This document shows positions 47,249 to 59,309 of a DNA stretch of 64,000 bases, in pieces. The notes under the pieces are model-generated. The model was not told the origin of the DNA and searched no databases. It was given only the letters and a program-made list of their open reading frames with translations. Position 1 is the stretch's first letter. Each line of letters opens with the position of its first letter. Position numbers and translations under genes: made by a program. The DNA is from Cubamyces lactineus (Eukaryota > Basidiomycota > Agaricomycetes > Polyporales > Polyporaceae): positions 434,001 through 498,000 of the forward strand of contig JACDTU010000002.1 of assembly GCA_022376465.1 (NCBI GenBank), written 5' to 3'.

Positions 47249-50200
47249 ATGGCTCAGCCAGTTTCTGGGAATGCCGCTCCTGCAGTCAGCATATCCCCCA
47301 GGGTACTCGTCGCCGATCTCACTGACCCCTTCGTACGCAGTGGAGACAATTCCCCTTCTTTGATGTCGTGCCCGTGAAGGATATCCATGACTTAGCGAGT
47401 CCGCCGGAGGTGTTCCAGGTAAAGTTACTGACTTTTTGTACACGCCTGCGGCCTTGACCAATGCATGCAGAAAACCCCAGAGATATCCATGATTACACCC
47501 TCCTCTGCTGGCCTCATAGTAGCTGACATACACGGAAGCGTATACCTCGTCAACCGCGACTTCGAGATTGCGAAGAGTTGGGTTGCCCACACTGGTGGCC
47601 GGGTTACCCACATGGCTGAACGAAAGGGAATCTTAATCACGCTCGGGGTACGTTATATAATATCTGTCTCTCTGCTCTATGGCCCTTATAAGCGAATTAT
47701 AGGAGGAGGATACGGCCCGGCATCCATTCCTCAAAGTATGGGACTTGCAGGTGTTCGACAAGAAGACAGGAGCTCCTCTGCTATTACGCTCGGCCAAAGT
47801 GCAGAGCGGGAACCGTCCCCATCCGGTAAGTCAAGTGTAGTTCGATGGTGAGCAGCTTCTCATTCGGCCGTCTCTCAGGTATCCGTTATGGCTTTGTCCG
47901 CCTCATTGTCATATCTCGCGATTGGACTGGGTGATGGAACCGTCATCCTCTACCGTCACCTGGATCAGTCCATATATTCCACTTCAGGTTCCCTCAGCAC
48001 ACTCCCCAAACCGCGCGTCATTCACGAGTCCCCTACGGAGCCTATCACGGGCTTAGGCTTTAGGGAGCCTACGGAGGATAGCCCCAATGTCTACCTCTTC
48101 ATCGTCACTACAAACAGGGTTCTGTCCTACCAAGCGTCTGGTAAAGGCAGTGGCGGCACTCCCACTGTGGTAGACGAGATTGGCGCGGGGCTCGGCTGCG
48201 CGACTATGGATTGGAAGGCACGCGAGGTCGTGGTCGCTCGAGACGAGGCGTTGTACCTCTGCGGGACCGACAGCCGAGGATCGTGTTACGCATACGAAGG
48301 TGAGGCGGACTCTTTCGACTTGCTGGCCAGCGCCTCATAGCTTTCATAGGCCCGAAGTCCAGCATTTATACCCATCGGAATTACATTGTCATCGTCTCTC
48401 CTCCATTTACTCCTTCCGCTTCCGCCGCCTCTGCGACAGTGAGAAACTTTGTCGCCAAGAACAATGCCCCCACCGGTTCCGACATCACTAAACTCACTGT
48501 TTTCGATCCAGAGAATCAGTACGTAGCCCATTCGGGTACGTTCACGGAAGGTGTGCGCGAGGTCTTCTCTGCTTGGGGCAAGCTCTACGTCTTGTCGAAT
48601 GATGGCAAGGTTGGGTCCATTCATGCGCTTGCTGCGGATAGCGCTCATCGACAAGTCTAGCTGTTGTGTCTTGAAGAGAAGCCGACCTCTGTTAAACTGG
48701 AGATGCTCTACCGGAAAGGCCTATATACCCTTGCGCTAAATATCGCTGAGACCCAGAAGCTGGATGAGACGCATATCGCGGACATCCACAAGCAGTACGG
48801 AGACCAGCTGTATGCGAAAGGTGATTACGACAATGCGATGCAGCAATACATCCAGACAATCCGGCATGTGCAACCTAGCTACGTCATACGCAAGGTATTG
48901 CTCGATATTCTGGCCTGCGTGATGCTCGTGCTAAAGATGGTATAGTTCCTAGACGCCCAGAGGATACACAACCTCGTCACGTATCTGCAGGAACTTCATT
49001 CTCTCGGTCTCGCCAATGCAGACCATACTACGCTCTTGTTGAACACATACACAAAGCTCAAGGACGTCAGTCGCCTAGATAGCTTCATCAAGCGTGAGTC
49101 GCTGCGAACATCGGCCGATGGCGACAAGGACGAGCTTCCGTTCGACCTCGATACCGCCATCCGGGTCTGCCGTCAAGCAGGCTACTTCGAGCACGCATCG
49201 TATCTCGCGAAGAAGTACGAAAGGCACGAGGACTATCTGCGCATCCAGATCGAGGACGCAGGCAACTACAAGGATGCCCTGAAGTACTTGCGGCGACTGG
49301 GTGCAGAAGCTGTGAGTTCGCTCTAGACCGCAATTGGTATCCTGACCGACTCTCTTTGGCAGGCAGAGAGCAATCTGGCACGGTATGGACGCGCGATGCT
49401 TGAGAATCTGCCGGAGGAAACGACAGACCTCTTGATCGATATCTGTACGAGCCTTGCGCCTCTTTCGATCGACGCAGACGAGTCCGACTCCGCAGTACCT
49501 GTGAAACAAACTTCGGGCGGCCCGTCGTATTTGTCCTACCTCGCTCTCAACAGAGCATCTATTGCTAGTGCACCGTCTGCTTCGGAGTCTGCACCGGCGA
49601 CTGGCGCTCAGGCTAACGGAAGTAAGGCACCGGACACGCCTTCGCGCCAGCACTCCATCCACGACACGACGCCTCCTCCCTCTACGCCAACCACAGCCCA
49701 TCCATCGAAGACTCGCATGCCCATTGTCAAGCGACCTTCTCCCCGCCTCTACTCCGCGCACTTTGTGGACCATCCACATCACTTCGTGCGATTCCTCGAG
49801 ACCGTCGCGCGCAAGCGTTGGGGTCAAACTCTCGAGAATGCATCGGAGCCGCTTCCGATAGAAGCGGACCCGAACGCGGACGAGCAAGCGGAGCAGCGCG
49901 ACCAGGCGGCCGTATGGAACACGTTATTCGAGCTATACCTTTCCCAGCCTCAAGGCACGGACAGCGGCGCAGACTCTAATTCGAAGGCGCTCGCAGTGCT
50001 GCAAAACACACGTTTGCCGTACGACCCCACGCACGCGCTCATTCTCTGTTCGACGCGGGGATTCACGCCCGGGCTGGTGTTACTGTGGGAGCGGATGGGC
50101 ATGCAGGAAGACGTGGTCAGGTTCTTCATGGACCGCCACCAGGATGGGGATGTCGACGCGAGCGCAGAGGTCGTGCGGCGGCTGGACCAATACGGGCCGC

Positions 50201-50912
50201 AGAGGCCGCAGCTGTACCCACTTGTGCTGCGGTTCCTGACCAGCACACCGGCGTTACTGACGAAACACCGGGAGGACGTGCGGCGCGTGCTGGGGGTGAT
50301 CGACGAGCAGAAGATCATGCCGCCTGTGAGCGTTGTGCAGGTCCTGAGCAGAAATAGCGTCGCGAGCGTCGGGCTGGTGAAGGAGTGGCTCATGGCGCGA
50401 ATCAAGAGCGCGAGAGAGGAGGTCGAAACGGTGAGTACGGGCTACGGTGTTTTGTGCGCACATGCTAACAGGCAGGCACAGGACCAGAAACTCATCTCGT
50501 CGTATCGCGTGGACACAGAAGCGAAGCTGCAGCAGGTACAGGAGCTCTCCGATCCGGACCGCCCGCGCGTTTTCCACGTCACGCAATGCTCTGCGTGTCA
50601 AGGCGGGCTCGATCTTCCAGCGGTGCACTTCATGTGCAACCATAGCTATCACCAAAGGCGCGTCACAGCGAGGTATCATCCACCATTGGGTACTGACGAT
50701 CCCGCAGGTGTTTGCCGCAGAACGAGACGGAGTGCCCGAACTGCGCGCGCGAGCATGGGATCATCCGGGAGATCCGGAGGAACAACGAACGTCTGGCGGA
50801 CCAGCACGACTTGTTCTTGTCGGAGGTGCGCGAGGGCGGGTTCGATGCGCTCGCGACTGGCTTCAGCCGCGGGATCCTGAACCTGTCAAGGGCGGATGAT
50901 CTTGCTACATGA
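47249..50912 (+). CDS. VPS11: Vps11, HOPS/CORVET core subunit
   Basis: Eleven exons: 47249-47260, 47341-47418, 47471-47647, 47703-47825, 47879-48299, 48350-48609, 48661-48894, 48946-49311, 49363-50430, 50482-50657, 50708-50912; all phases agree, giving 1039 residues. N-terminal beta-propeller (WRQFPFFDVVPVKDIHDLAS, LKVWDLQVFDKKTGAPLLL, LSYLAIGLGDGTVILYR), clathrin-like helical repeats (YRKGLYTLALNIAETQKLD, YGDQLYAKGDYDNAMQQYI), a Ser/Thr/Pro insert near 560-610, and a C-terminal RING-H2 ([25 protein letters not shown]...CPNC, about 948-985). It tethers late endosomes to the vacuole. The four-codon first exon uses a weak gtttct donor and intron 10 a GC donor (gcgcgt). Source of two broken copies at 38.9 and 59.3 kb. 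Confidence 0.93.
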
Positions 50913-51021
50913 TCTCTGGTTCGGTGTTTCGCTATCGTATAGTTTTCCGGCAGTAGAGAATCCTGATCCATCGTGCATCGGAGAGTCATCAAAGGGATGA
51001 ATATCTTCCTAGCTTCCGGTC

Positions 51022-51690
51022 TCAAGGCGCCGGGATGACGCTCGTAGTTGCATGTTCTTGACTATAGCATAGGTTTTGGGGGGAAGGTAACGCTATCAGC
51101 GACATGACACTACGCATCGAGCCCACGCCGAGCGCCACCGAGCGACGATAGGCGGTAAACTGCACTCTCCTCCAGCAGCGCCAGTACCACATCGGTTGAG
51201 TTTGTTCGGAGTAAGGTGAAAACGTATCGGCTGGGGGCTGTATGACCCTCCTCTCTCCTCCCTCGTCGTACAAGTGGCCGTTTGCACAGCGACCGGGCTT
51301 TCCATCCGTCCAAAGCGTCAAGACGAAAGAATCAAGTTGCGCGGGCGTGTTGCATAGGGCCCTTAGCCTATCAAAGTTGTACCTCTCCTGCAGGTAGCAG
51401 CGGATCTCGTAATGTTTGTGTACGTCGTACTCGTGTATCTTGCGACCTGACACCTCGATATAGCTGTGAAGTTGTTCCGTGGTCAAAAGTAACCCACGAT
51501 GAGGTATTTCGTAGACCAATCGCTCTACAATTTAGCAACTAGCATCGGCGGGTCGCAGAATATAACGCTACCAGGCGCCCACGTGCGGTTCCCCTCGTCG
51601 ACGTCGTCTCTACCGAACTCCATAAACGGATTTTTGTCGCCTCCTGTGAATACTATTTCGAAGGCGTTGCATGTGAGGAGCTGAGGGATT
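51022..51690 (-). CDS. uncharacterised, possibly decayed protein gene
   Basis: A minus-strand frame 51519-51022 has coding character (LVYEIPHRGLLLTTEQLHSY, YEIRCYLQERYNFDRLRALC). A second piece in another phase at about 51560-51690 (GGDKNPFMEFGRDDVDEGNR, WAPGSVIFCDPP) may be the preceding exon, but a stop codon and no good intron lie between them. No family recognised. Sits downstream of both VPS11 and RPN6. Confidence 0.32.
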
Positions 51691-51982
51691 TGAGATGACT
51701 GTCAAATGTCAGCTTGTTCGGCCACGGCAGAAAGTTCTAAGGGGCCCAAATTCTTGACTATTTCCTACGACCTAGGGGATGACACAATTGGGCCACCTCC
51801 CGACAGGCGCTTCCTGAAAAAAGGGAGGCCCCAGGCCCCGATCGTAGTAGGCGAATCCACATCCATCCTCTCGAGACGTACGCAGGTTCAGGTGCAATGT
51901 GGGATCGCGTATCGAAGGAACCTGGGACGGTGTGCCTCTGACGGCTAAAGAAAATGATATACACGAGTTACATAACAGTCCA
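51691..51982. other. 3' flank of RPN6, nothing recognised
   Basis: About 290 bp with no conserved frame. Confidence 0.4.
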
Positions 51983-53784
51983 TCATGCCAACTTTACAGT
52001 CTGTGTCACACTGTGCGTGAGCAACAACCAGAATAAATACCTCATAGGGAGAACGCACCTTAGCATATAGGGAGTCGACGACCTTGCCAACCTGCTCCAG
52101 AGTGTCGATCGCCGCGCCATATGCCCGATCCGCCTCCGGCTCCTCGAAAATGAGCAGACATCCCCGTCCTTGGTCAAGTACTCCGTGGAAGACCTTGTCC
52201 AGGATCATCTGCGACAGCCTGTTTTGAGGTGAAGCGAGCGATGTCAGCAACGGCACTAGGCATGTATACGACGGAAGCGGCGTACTTGAGCTCGACAGCT
52301 TGTCTGTCCTGACCAACCTGCTGTGCGACGTACTCGATCTCGACGACCGAGTATGGCTCGACGATCCGCAGGAGGTTCTGCTCCAGTAACGTGTCGTACA
52401 ACGCCGAGAGGTGTGTGCGGATTGTTGGATCTGACGAAAGCTCTGCATGCCATGGTCAGCCCGTGGTAATGAAACCGAACGAGAGCGGGAAAGACTAGCC
52501 TTGTCGGTAGTCTCTCAGAGCCTTCTCGAAGTCCGCGAGATTGCGCTTCTGATGTGCGCGTGCGATAGCGCGCATACTCTCCACATCTCGGAGCTGTGCG
52601 TACTTTGACGCAAGCTTGATTGAAAGGAGTGATGTGACATCCTCAGGCTATGCGCAGAGACATCTTTCAGCCGCCGAACGCGTAGGGTTGCCGGAGGCTA
52701 CTCACCAAGTTTAGCATGACTTTGCAGAGCAACATGTACTTGAGCGCCCCGAGCGCGCTAGGGTCATCCTGCGTACTCAAGTTCTCAAATGTCTCATAGA
52801 AGTATGAATACGCGGTTGTGTAGTCCTTGTCTTCTGCGTGCAGAATACCGGATTGGAGATCAAGGCGGGCTTGGAGGTGTGGCGGACAGTATATTGAATT
52901 CGCTGCTGTTCGCGCGGATGTCAACGCAGCCTACGCGTTCACGGACCCATCAGCTTTGGCGTATCTAGTATATTGTGCACGTGCACAGCGTACCTTCGCC
53001 TTTGCAAGGTTGCCAATACCGCGGTATACCCTTGATTCCAACAGGTGCACCTCGGTGAGTACCATCTTGTCGTCTAGTCGCTTGAGCTCGGTAAGAAGAG
53101 TCTCAATGAGTGCCAGAGCGGGCTTGTATTGCTGGGTGTCGAGCTGGCTGTTGCAGAAGTTCAGATGCAGTCCAACCCCTTGTAGTATGCTCAAAGTCAC
53201 ACTTACAGGCCGACTAAACGGGTCTCAAGACTGTGCTTGAGGAATATCCGCTTCTCTCGCTTCGCCCACTCGATGTTCTCGTGGAGGACATTCATTTGAA
53301 TCTTCTGGCTGTCGGGGATGGTGTTAAAGCAATCAAGGAGGGTGCGGACTGGGCCGAGTGCGGTTAGGCAGGCGAATATGTGAAGCATAGACCGAACGTA
53401 CTGAGTTTCGCCGTCTTCGCCTTCGCGATCGATGATACAAATCCACGAGAGAGATTGATAACTTCTGCGACGCCCTGGGCATTGCTACAACGTGTAGGTC
53501 AGAGATGCGAGGAATGGCGTCTGAAAGTGCAAAGAGAGCGTACCTCTGGTCCCGGTATAACTCTCCGAGCTTGATGAGGGCCGCCTCCTGGTGACGGAGC
53601 TCAGCCTCTTTCTCTTCTACAGATGCATGTTCGCTAAGAGGCGATGCTACCACAAGAGGTCTCAGCACCTTCACGCCCTGAATCTGTTGCAGAACGTACC
53701 CAAGATTTCCCTGTAAAGGGCCTCGGCGCGCTTTGGGTCGGAGGACGAGTTCGCCTCCTTCAAGAGCTCCTCCTTTGATGGCAT
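51983..53784 (-). CDS. RPN6: 26S proteasome lid subunit Rpn6 (PSMD11)
   Basis: Ten exons: 53784-53700, 53646-53544, 53484-53402, 53348-53207, 53147-52994, 52930-52706, 52647-52500, 52442-52286, 52218-52059, 52000-51983; phases agree, 424 residues, the usual length. N terminus [20 protein letters not shown], then helical repeats ([61 protein letters not shown]) and the C-terminal PCI domain ([37 protein letters not shown]), ending AKTVKLA. It holds lid and core particle together. Intron 7 has a GC donor (gctagt), whereas fragments of this intron behind X1, X3, X4 and X5 have GT. Divergent from RPN7. Confidence 0.94.
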
Positions 53785-54022
53785 ATCGTGTTGTCGGTGT
53801 CCAAGTATGAAGTCCGAGCGTATGTTCCAGTGCAGTCGAAGAGAGGGCAGGCGAAAGAAAGCTTGAGCTCGAGAGCAGGAATGGGCAGCGCGGAGGTGAC
53901 GCGTCGAGGGGGCGTGGGAATGTACGCGGTACTGACGCGTCGCCTGCAGTCTCTCGGTCTACCACTCTTCAGCCCCTCCTCGTCTAGCTCACTCTTACTT
54001 ATCTTCTCCTGGAAAACGTATA
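53785..54022. promoter_or_regulatory. 238 bp bidirectional promoter, RPN6/RPN7
   Basis: Lies between the start codons of two proteasome lid genes. It contains two exact copies of TGACGCGTCG (53897-53906 and 53933-53942, 36 bp apart), each with the palindrome ACGCGT, plus a pyrimidine-rich tract before RPN7. In yeast, proteasome genes are co-regulated by Rpn4 through GGTGGCAAA; that sequence is not seen here. Confidence 0.6.
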
Positions 54023-55511
54023 ATGTCCGACGACACCGTGCTGCCCATTCCCAACCTCGCCCTCGCGCAGAACTACTTTGTGCTCTCCACACCCTCACTA
54101 GAGCACCTACACGGCAATGCGCGCAAGGAACTCCTGGAAGGCATCCAGGCTGACCGTGCGTACGACGCACTAGTTGTACATGACACGGAACGATTAATAC
54201 GACACTTGCAGAAATGGCGCCTTACTACCGCATCGTGACCGCAACCAACGCTCTGCCTTTGGATGAATCCCTGCTAGCCAAGATGGAGCAACAGAACAAG
54301 GATGAGCTTGACAAGATCGACGAGAGACTAGAAGAGGCGAAGAAGACCGAAGGCGAGACGGATATTGCGGACGCGCTCCGTGCACGCGCGAACTACTTGA
54401 CGAGAATCGGAGACAAGGTGCGTGTTAAGTGGAGGTAGGACTGACCGACCCTGACACCTTTTCTATGCAGGAGAAGGCTGTGGAGGCGCAGAAGCTTGCT
54501 TTGGAGAAGACGCCAGGGCTGGGCTCGAGGATAGACATCGTGCTCACCCTCATTCGAATCGGCTTCTTCTTCAACGACCATGAAATGATCACGCAACACC
54601 TTACACAAGCGGAAGAGTAGGCGAACATGTTGACCATACATTTGGCATGCTGACGGCAATCCTGCAGGCTTGTTGAGAAGGGTGGCGATTGGGACCGGAG
54701 AAACAGGCTGAAGGTCTACCGCGGCCTCCACCTTCTTTCGATCCGGCAGTTCAAGCGTGGGGCAGAACTTCTGCTAGACGCGCTCTCAACATTCACCGCA
54801 ACGGAGCTCATTTCTTACAACGACTTTGTTGCATCAACAATCATCTCCAACGTCCTGACCCTCAGCCGCCCAGACCTGAAGAAGAAGGTTCGTGTGCGCT
54901 CCCAGAATTGCACTGCAAATGACTGAGTAACGCGTATGCTCGCCAGCTAATCGCAGCACCTGAAGTAATCCAAGTACTGCCTGAATTGCCTGTATTATCC
55001 GATCTCATGAAGAGCCTGTACGACTCACATTACGACAAATTCTTCCTCGCTTTGGGTAGGTTTCCGACCCCTCTGTGCTGCACCGGCTTACTCACCAACG
55101 ATACCAGCTGCCACCGAGCAAACACATCTGAAGCCTACCCGTCTGCTCGCACCTCACACACGATACTACGTGCGCGAGATGCGCATCCTGGCATACAACC
55201 AGCTGCTCGAATCGTACCGGAGCTTGACGCTCGACAGCCTTGCGCGCTCGTTCGGCGTCAGCGTCGAGTTCGTTGACAAGTACGCATCTTCCCCGGTTGT
55301 GAACTACAGACGAATGGCCGACTAATATCCGTGCTACAGCGAGCTCTCGCGATTCATCGCGTCGGGCCGCCTGCACTGTACGATCGACAAGGTGAACGGC
55401 GTCGTGGAGACGAACCGACCATCGGTCAAGAACGCGCAGTACGAGACGGTTGTCCGGCAGGGCGACATCCTCTTGAACGCCGTCCAGCGGCTGAGCAAAG
55501 TCTTGTATTAG
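54023..55511 (+). CDS. RPN7: 26S proteasome lid subunit Rpn7 (PSMD6)
   Basis: Seven exons: 54023-54155, 54212-54417, 54471-54616, 54668-54887, 54947-55055, 55108-55279, 55340-55511; phases agree, 385 residues. [40 protein letters not shown], a charged coiled helix ([15 protein letters not shown]), [20 protein letters not shown], and the PCI domain with [39 protein letters not shown] and [19 protein letters not shown]. Length and order match Rpn7. It is a scaffold subunit of the lid that contacts Rpn3 and Rpn6. Confidence 0.94.
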
Positions 55512-55732
55512 TCACGCGTGTGGTTGTGGGACTTGGCATTGTATGTTGTGGGTAGCTATTGGACGACATCCGCTGGTCAGCTACATTTTCTTCTGACCAT
55601 GATCCAGGGTGCTGAGTGAACAACTTTGATCCCGTCCGCAAACGCTGCGTTGTTAACGTTGCTTAGTGGCACTTACTGGCTTCAGTTCGTCTTTACTACT
55701 TTGCTGTGCCAGGGTGATTGCCACCATCCGCA

Positions 55733-56409
55733 TCATGCGGTATCCGCTCTCAGGCGTTCTTGACTAGAAGTACTGAGCCAGCTTTGCATGTCCATGTCGC
55801 CACGGGTGGCGACGTGAAGCTGCCAACTACCGTCCTTGTCAGTCTTGCAACTTAGCGCCCCACTTATTGCGGCGAGGCCGAGATTGATGTTGGTCATACT
55901 AGACTGAACCACGCCGGTGGACGTGTATGTATCCCCCTGAGTTCTAGAGGGAAGGACGTCGACATAGCGGTCTTGCCCCGAACGATGTCCTTCCACTGGC
56001 CATGCGCACACCCGACTGTTGGATTATTTTGTGACTACGCTGGAGGCTTGCCTATCACCCGATCGGCGAGGCGGAAAGACGCTACTACCTGCCACCGATG
56101 GGATCATCAAACAAACCTCCGCTCGGCTGCGTAGATTGCGGACTGCGCGAAATGCGGGACTCAGGGGTATCTGCGCACTGAGCTTACTGCGTATGAGTCT
56201 AGTCGGAACGGATGTGGTGAGTAGGTGATACATACCAGACCGAACGTCTCGAGATACTTGCGGGCTCCTTTGGGTTCCAGTGCAAGCAAGTGGGAGGTAC
56301 GGGGGACCTCAAAGCCTCGAGGGTCGGCTTGGGGGAAGTCCATTTGGGACTCACTTCCCTGAATAACGTATGCTCCTAAGGGCAAAGGCACTTTCAAAAG
56401 GTCAGCCAT
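55733..56409 (-). CDS. uncharacterised small protein, exon limits tentative
   Basis: Exon 1 from M at 56409 reads MADLLKVPLPLGAYVIQGSE and runs to LETFGL before a gtatgt donor near 56234. A 3' frame (about 56011-55733) starting CAWPVEGHRSGQDRYVDVLP continues SSMTNINLGLAAISGALSC and KTDKDGSWQLHVATRGDMD. One short middle exon may exist near 56120. I recognise no domain; the beta-rich pattern could be a small binding protein. It lies at the right shoulder of the core genes, directly before the X3 block. Confidence 0.4.
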
Positions 56410-56489
56410 GGCGGGTCGCGATGCTAATGCGGGATGTCACGTCAATCATTTCGATTAAGTTGGGCCTTTGTGTCAAAGCACGCACGGTT

Positions 56490-56650
56490 CTGAGACGTGG
56501 GGAGTAAGCACGCGATCGTACGTGCATTCCAGAAGCACAAATCGCAGACTTCGAATGGGAGAACGCTCTCAGGTATTACCGACAAGGTTGGTCTTTCCCG
56601 CCCCCGTTCGGTGTAAATACCGGGCACTGATCGTGGCCGCAGTAGTCGAT
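56490..56650 (+). pseudogene. RPN6 fragment behind X3
   Basis: Plus strand shows RPN6 exon 7-like coding (IADFEWENALRYYRQG) followed by a GT donor and intron 7 sequence ending near CGTTCGGTG. Inverted with respect to parent RPN6, as is X3. Confidence 0.75.
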
Positions 56651-56802
56651 GCTTTCGTGAGCCAGCGTATGTACATCTGCATGTCTCCGATGGCAACCGC
56701 TGGATCTACCGTCCTCCTAGATGCCCTCCAGATGACGCGACGCTCCACAACTTACAAGCCTGCCGAGAGAGCCCGACATACCACGAGGGGCCGCCTATCA
56801 GC

Positions 56803-57655
56803 CTACACGCTACTGTCGCTAGTGTTCTTTACAGGCGGATAGTCGTGATAAAAGCACCTGGCATTACACGTCAGAGGGACCCAGTGAGCGACAACCCTAG
56901 CATATTATAGACACACCTATTCAGATCAAACTTGAATCTCGAGGACCTCGAGCTTGCTGGATGGTAAAACCAACATGGCTCTGCCTCCCCAGGCAACCGC
57001 AGGATCGACTTCGTGATCTCCAATACCTCTTGAAACATAGATGCAGACCTATGGAACATATCATGATCCTTGTTGGGAGTTGTGTTTGAGTACAAGACAA
57101 GGACGGTTCCCGTCGGTGCCGCTCCGTCCTTTTCCAGGGCATACGTCCATTGCAGATCATATCCCCAGTTGCTAGAATCACGGAGAAGCGCTTTGGGCCA
57201 TTTAGTCTTGATATGCTTTGCAAGGCTTGTCCAGGTGTCTGCCAAGATAGGACCAGCTGGCGGCCACGATGGATTTGTTGGTAACGTGATGAGCTTCAAC
57301 TCTTCCGCAACCCGCACTATGTAGCGGTCACCGCCAGGAACGAGGAAGCCGTACATCAGTGAGGGGGTCATACACTGGAGAGAATGACGGTTGCGCAACG
57401 TCTCGGGCAACTCTGCATCAGTGTAACAAGCAAATCGAGCTAATTCCTGCGACCGCGAGCGATATTTCCAGGCAAGTCGGAGAAGGGGCGAGTGTGACCG
57501 TCAATACTGCCAGCTGGTGATGCACGATATCGGCGGGATTCTCTCACCTGGGCATATTCCGAGTTCGCTTGACTCGGGGGCGGCAGGGAGGATGGTTTGG
57601 CCTTGGGAGTTGCCTCAGGATCAGTTGACGACTCGGAGGCTTGCCCTGGAGTCAT
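56803..57655 (-). CDS. family X unknown protein, copy X3
   Basis: Exons 57655-57548, 57446-56917 and 56857-56803 join in phase to 230 residues. Exon lengths equal those of X2 (108, 530, 55 nt) and the main domain is nearly identical to X2 (LEKDGAAPTGTVLVLYSNTT, MFHRSASMFQEVLEITKSIL). The exon 2 end reads FKFDLNR where others have DLHR or DLDR; the tail is CFYHDYPPVKNTSDSSV. Intact. Minus strand, so X2 and X3 form an inverted pair about 13 kb apart around VPS11, RPN6 and RPN7. Confidence 0.75.
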
Positions 57656-57829
57656 TGAAGCCTGTATGATGGATATGAACGCTGAGTTGGAGCGCGGGTA
57701 CAGAGGCGTGACGGGCAACCAACGCGGTGATTAGAGATGACTACAGTCAGAGCCCATTACACTTCTTGTACTATCTACTAAGTATGTGTCCGAAGCGACG
57801 GGTGACGCAGGCGCCGACTGGCCCAGCAC

Positions 57830-58170
57830 GGTTGTACGCCGCTGAAGGATTGGGATGAATGAAAGGGCAAGGGCGTCTGTCTTGTGTACCATTGAGCTAA
57901 GATCTCGCATCTGATAGATATCCGGGAAGGCTACACATGTTTCTCTGCCAAGTTCAAACTCGTCATCTACTTGGTGATCAGCCTCCGACATGTTTATGTG
58001 CTCACCGACTGAACCGCGTCTCTGCGCATAGTCGGAGGATGTCACGTCACTCTTTTCGTCCCAGAAGCACAAACTTGCAGACCTCGAATCGGAGAATGCT
58101 CTCAGGGATTACCGACAAGGTTAGTCTTTCCCGCTCTGGTTCGGTGTTAATACCGGGCACTGATCGTGGC
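57830..58170 (+). pseudogene. NAD(P)-binding gene tail plus RPN6 fragment behind X4
   Basis: 57846-57894 matches the last codons of the NAD(P)-binding protein gene (KGKGVCLVYH-stop on the plus strand). 57960-58165 matches RPN6 exon 7 and intron 7 start ([16 protein letters not shown] then gttagt). Both are remnants. Confidence 0.72.
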
Positions 58171-58328
58171 CGCAGTAGTCGATGCTTTCGTGAGCCAGCG
58201 TATGTACATCTGCATGTCTCCGATGGCAACCGCTGGATCTACCGTCCTCCTAGATGCCCTCCAGATGACGCGACGCCCCACAACCCTGCCGAGAGAGCCC
58301 GAGAGACCGCGAGGGGCCGTCTATCAGC

Positions 58329-59164
58329 CTACACGCTACTGTCACTAGTGTTCCTTACAGGCGGATAGTCGTGACGGAAGCACCTGGTATTACAGGTCAG
58401 TGAGGCCCAGTGAGCGAGCATATAATACACGCACCTATCCAGATCGAACTTGAATCTCGAGGACCTCGAGCTTGCTGGATGGTAAAACCAACGTGGCTCT
58501 GCCTTCTTAGGCAACCGCAGGATCGACTTCGTGACCTCTAATACCTGTCCGAACATTGATGCAGACCTATGGAACATATCACGATCCTTGTTGGGAGATG
58601 TGTTCGAGTACAAGACAAGGGCGGTTCCCGTCGGTGCTCCGTCGTTATCCAGGACACACCCGAAAAACAGACTGTATTCAAAGTTGCTAGAATCACGGAA
58701 AAGCTCTATGGGCCATCTGGTCTTGATGTACTTCGCAAGGCGGGTCCGGGCGTCATACTCGGTCATGCTGCGACCGGCCGCAGGCTGCGATGGATTTTTT
58801 GGTAACGTGTTGAGCTTCAACTTTTTACCGATCCGCATTATGTGGGGGTCACCGCCAGGAACGAGGAAGCCGTACATCAGTGAAGGGATCATCGGCTGGT
58901 TGTAACAACGGTTGCGCAACGCCTCGGGCAACTGTGGATCGGTGTAAAAAGCAAATCGAGCTAATGCCTGCGATCGCGAGTGATATTTCCATGCAAGTTG
59001 GAGGAGGGACTGTCAATATTGCCAGCTGGCGGCACACGACATTGGCGGGGTTCCCTTACCTGGGCATATCTCGAGCCCGCTTGACTCGGGGGCGGCAGGG
59101 AAGATAATTTGGCCTTGGGAGTTGCCTCAGGATCAGTTGACGACTCGAAGACTTGCCCTGTCAT
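58329..59164 (-). CDS. family X unknown protein, copy X4
   Basis: Exons 59164-59060, 58967-58435 and 58383-58329 join in phase to 230 residues. Leader MTGQVFESSTDPEATPKAKL; main domain with LMYGFLVPGGDPHIMRIGKK, VLDNDGAPTGTALVLYSNTS and MFHRSASMFGQVLEVTKSIL; tail CFRHDYPPVRNTSDSSV. It is the most divergent copy, intermediate between the X1/X5 and X2/X3 types. Intact, no known domain. Confidence 0.73.
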
Positions 59165-59309
59165 TGCGGCCTGTAAGTATGATGGATATGAACACCGAGG
59201 TGGAGCGTGGCAGAGCTTGGTGTATTTAGATGTCCGTAGCGATGGGAACAAGCGCCGACCTACCTAATTGTACGAGTAAGCTCGGGTTGCCACCGTGAAT
59301 AGACCAGTG

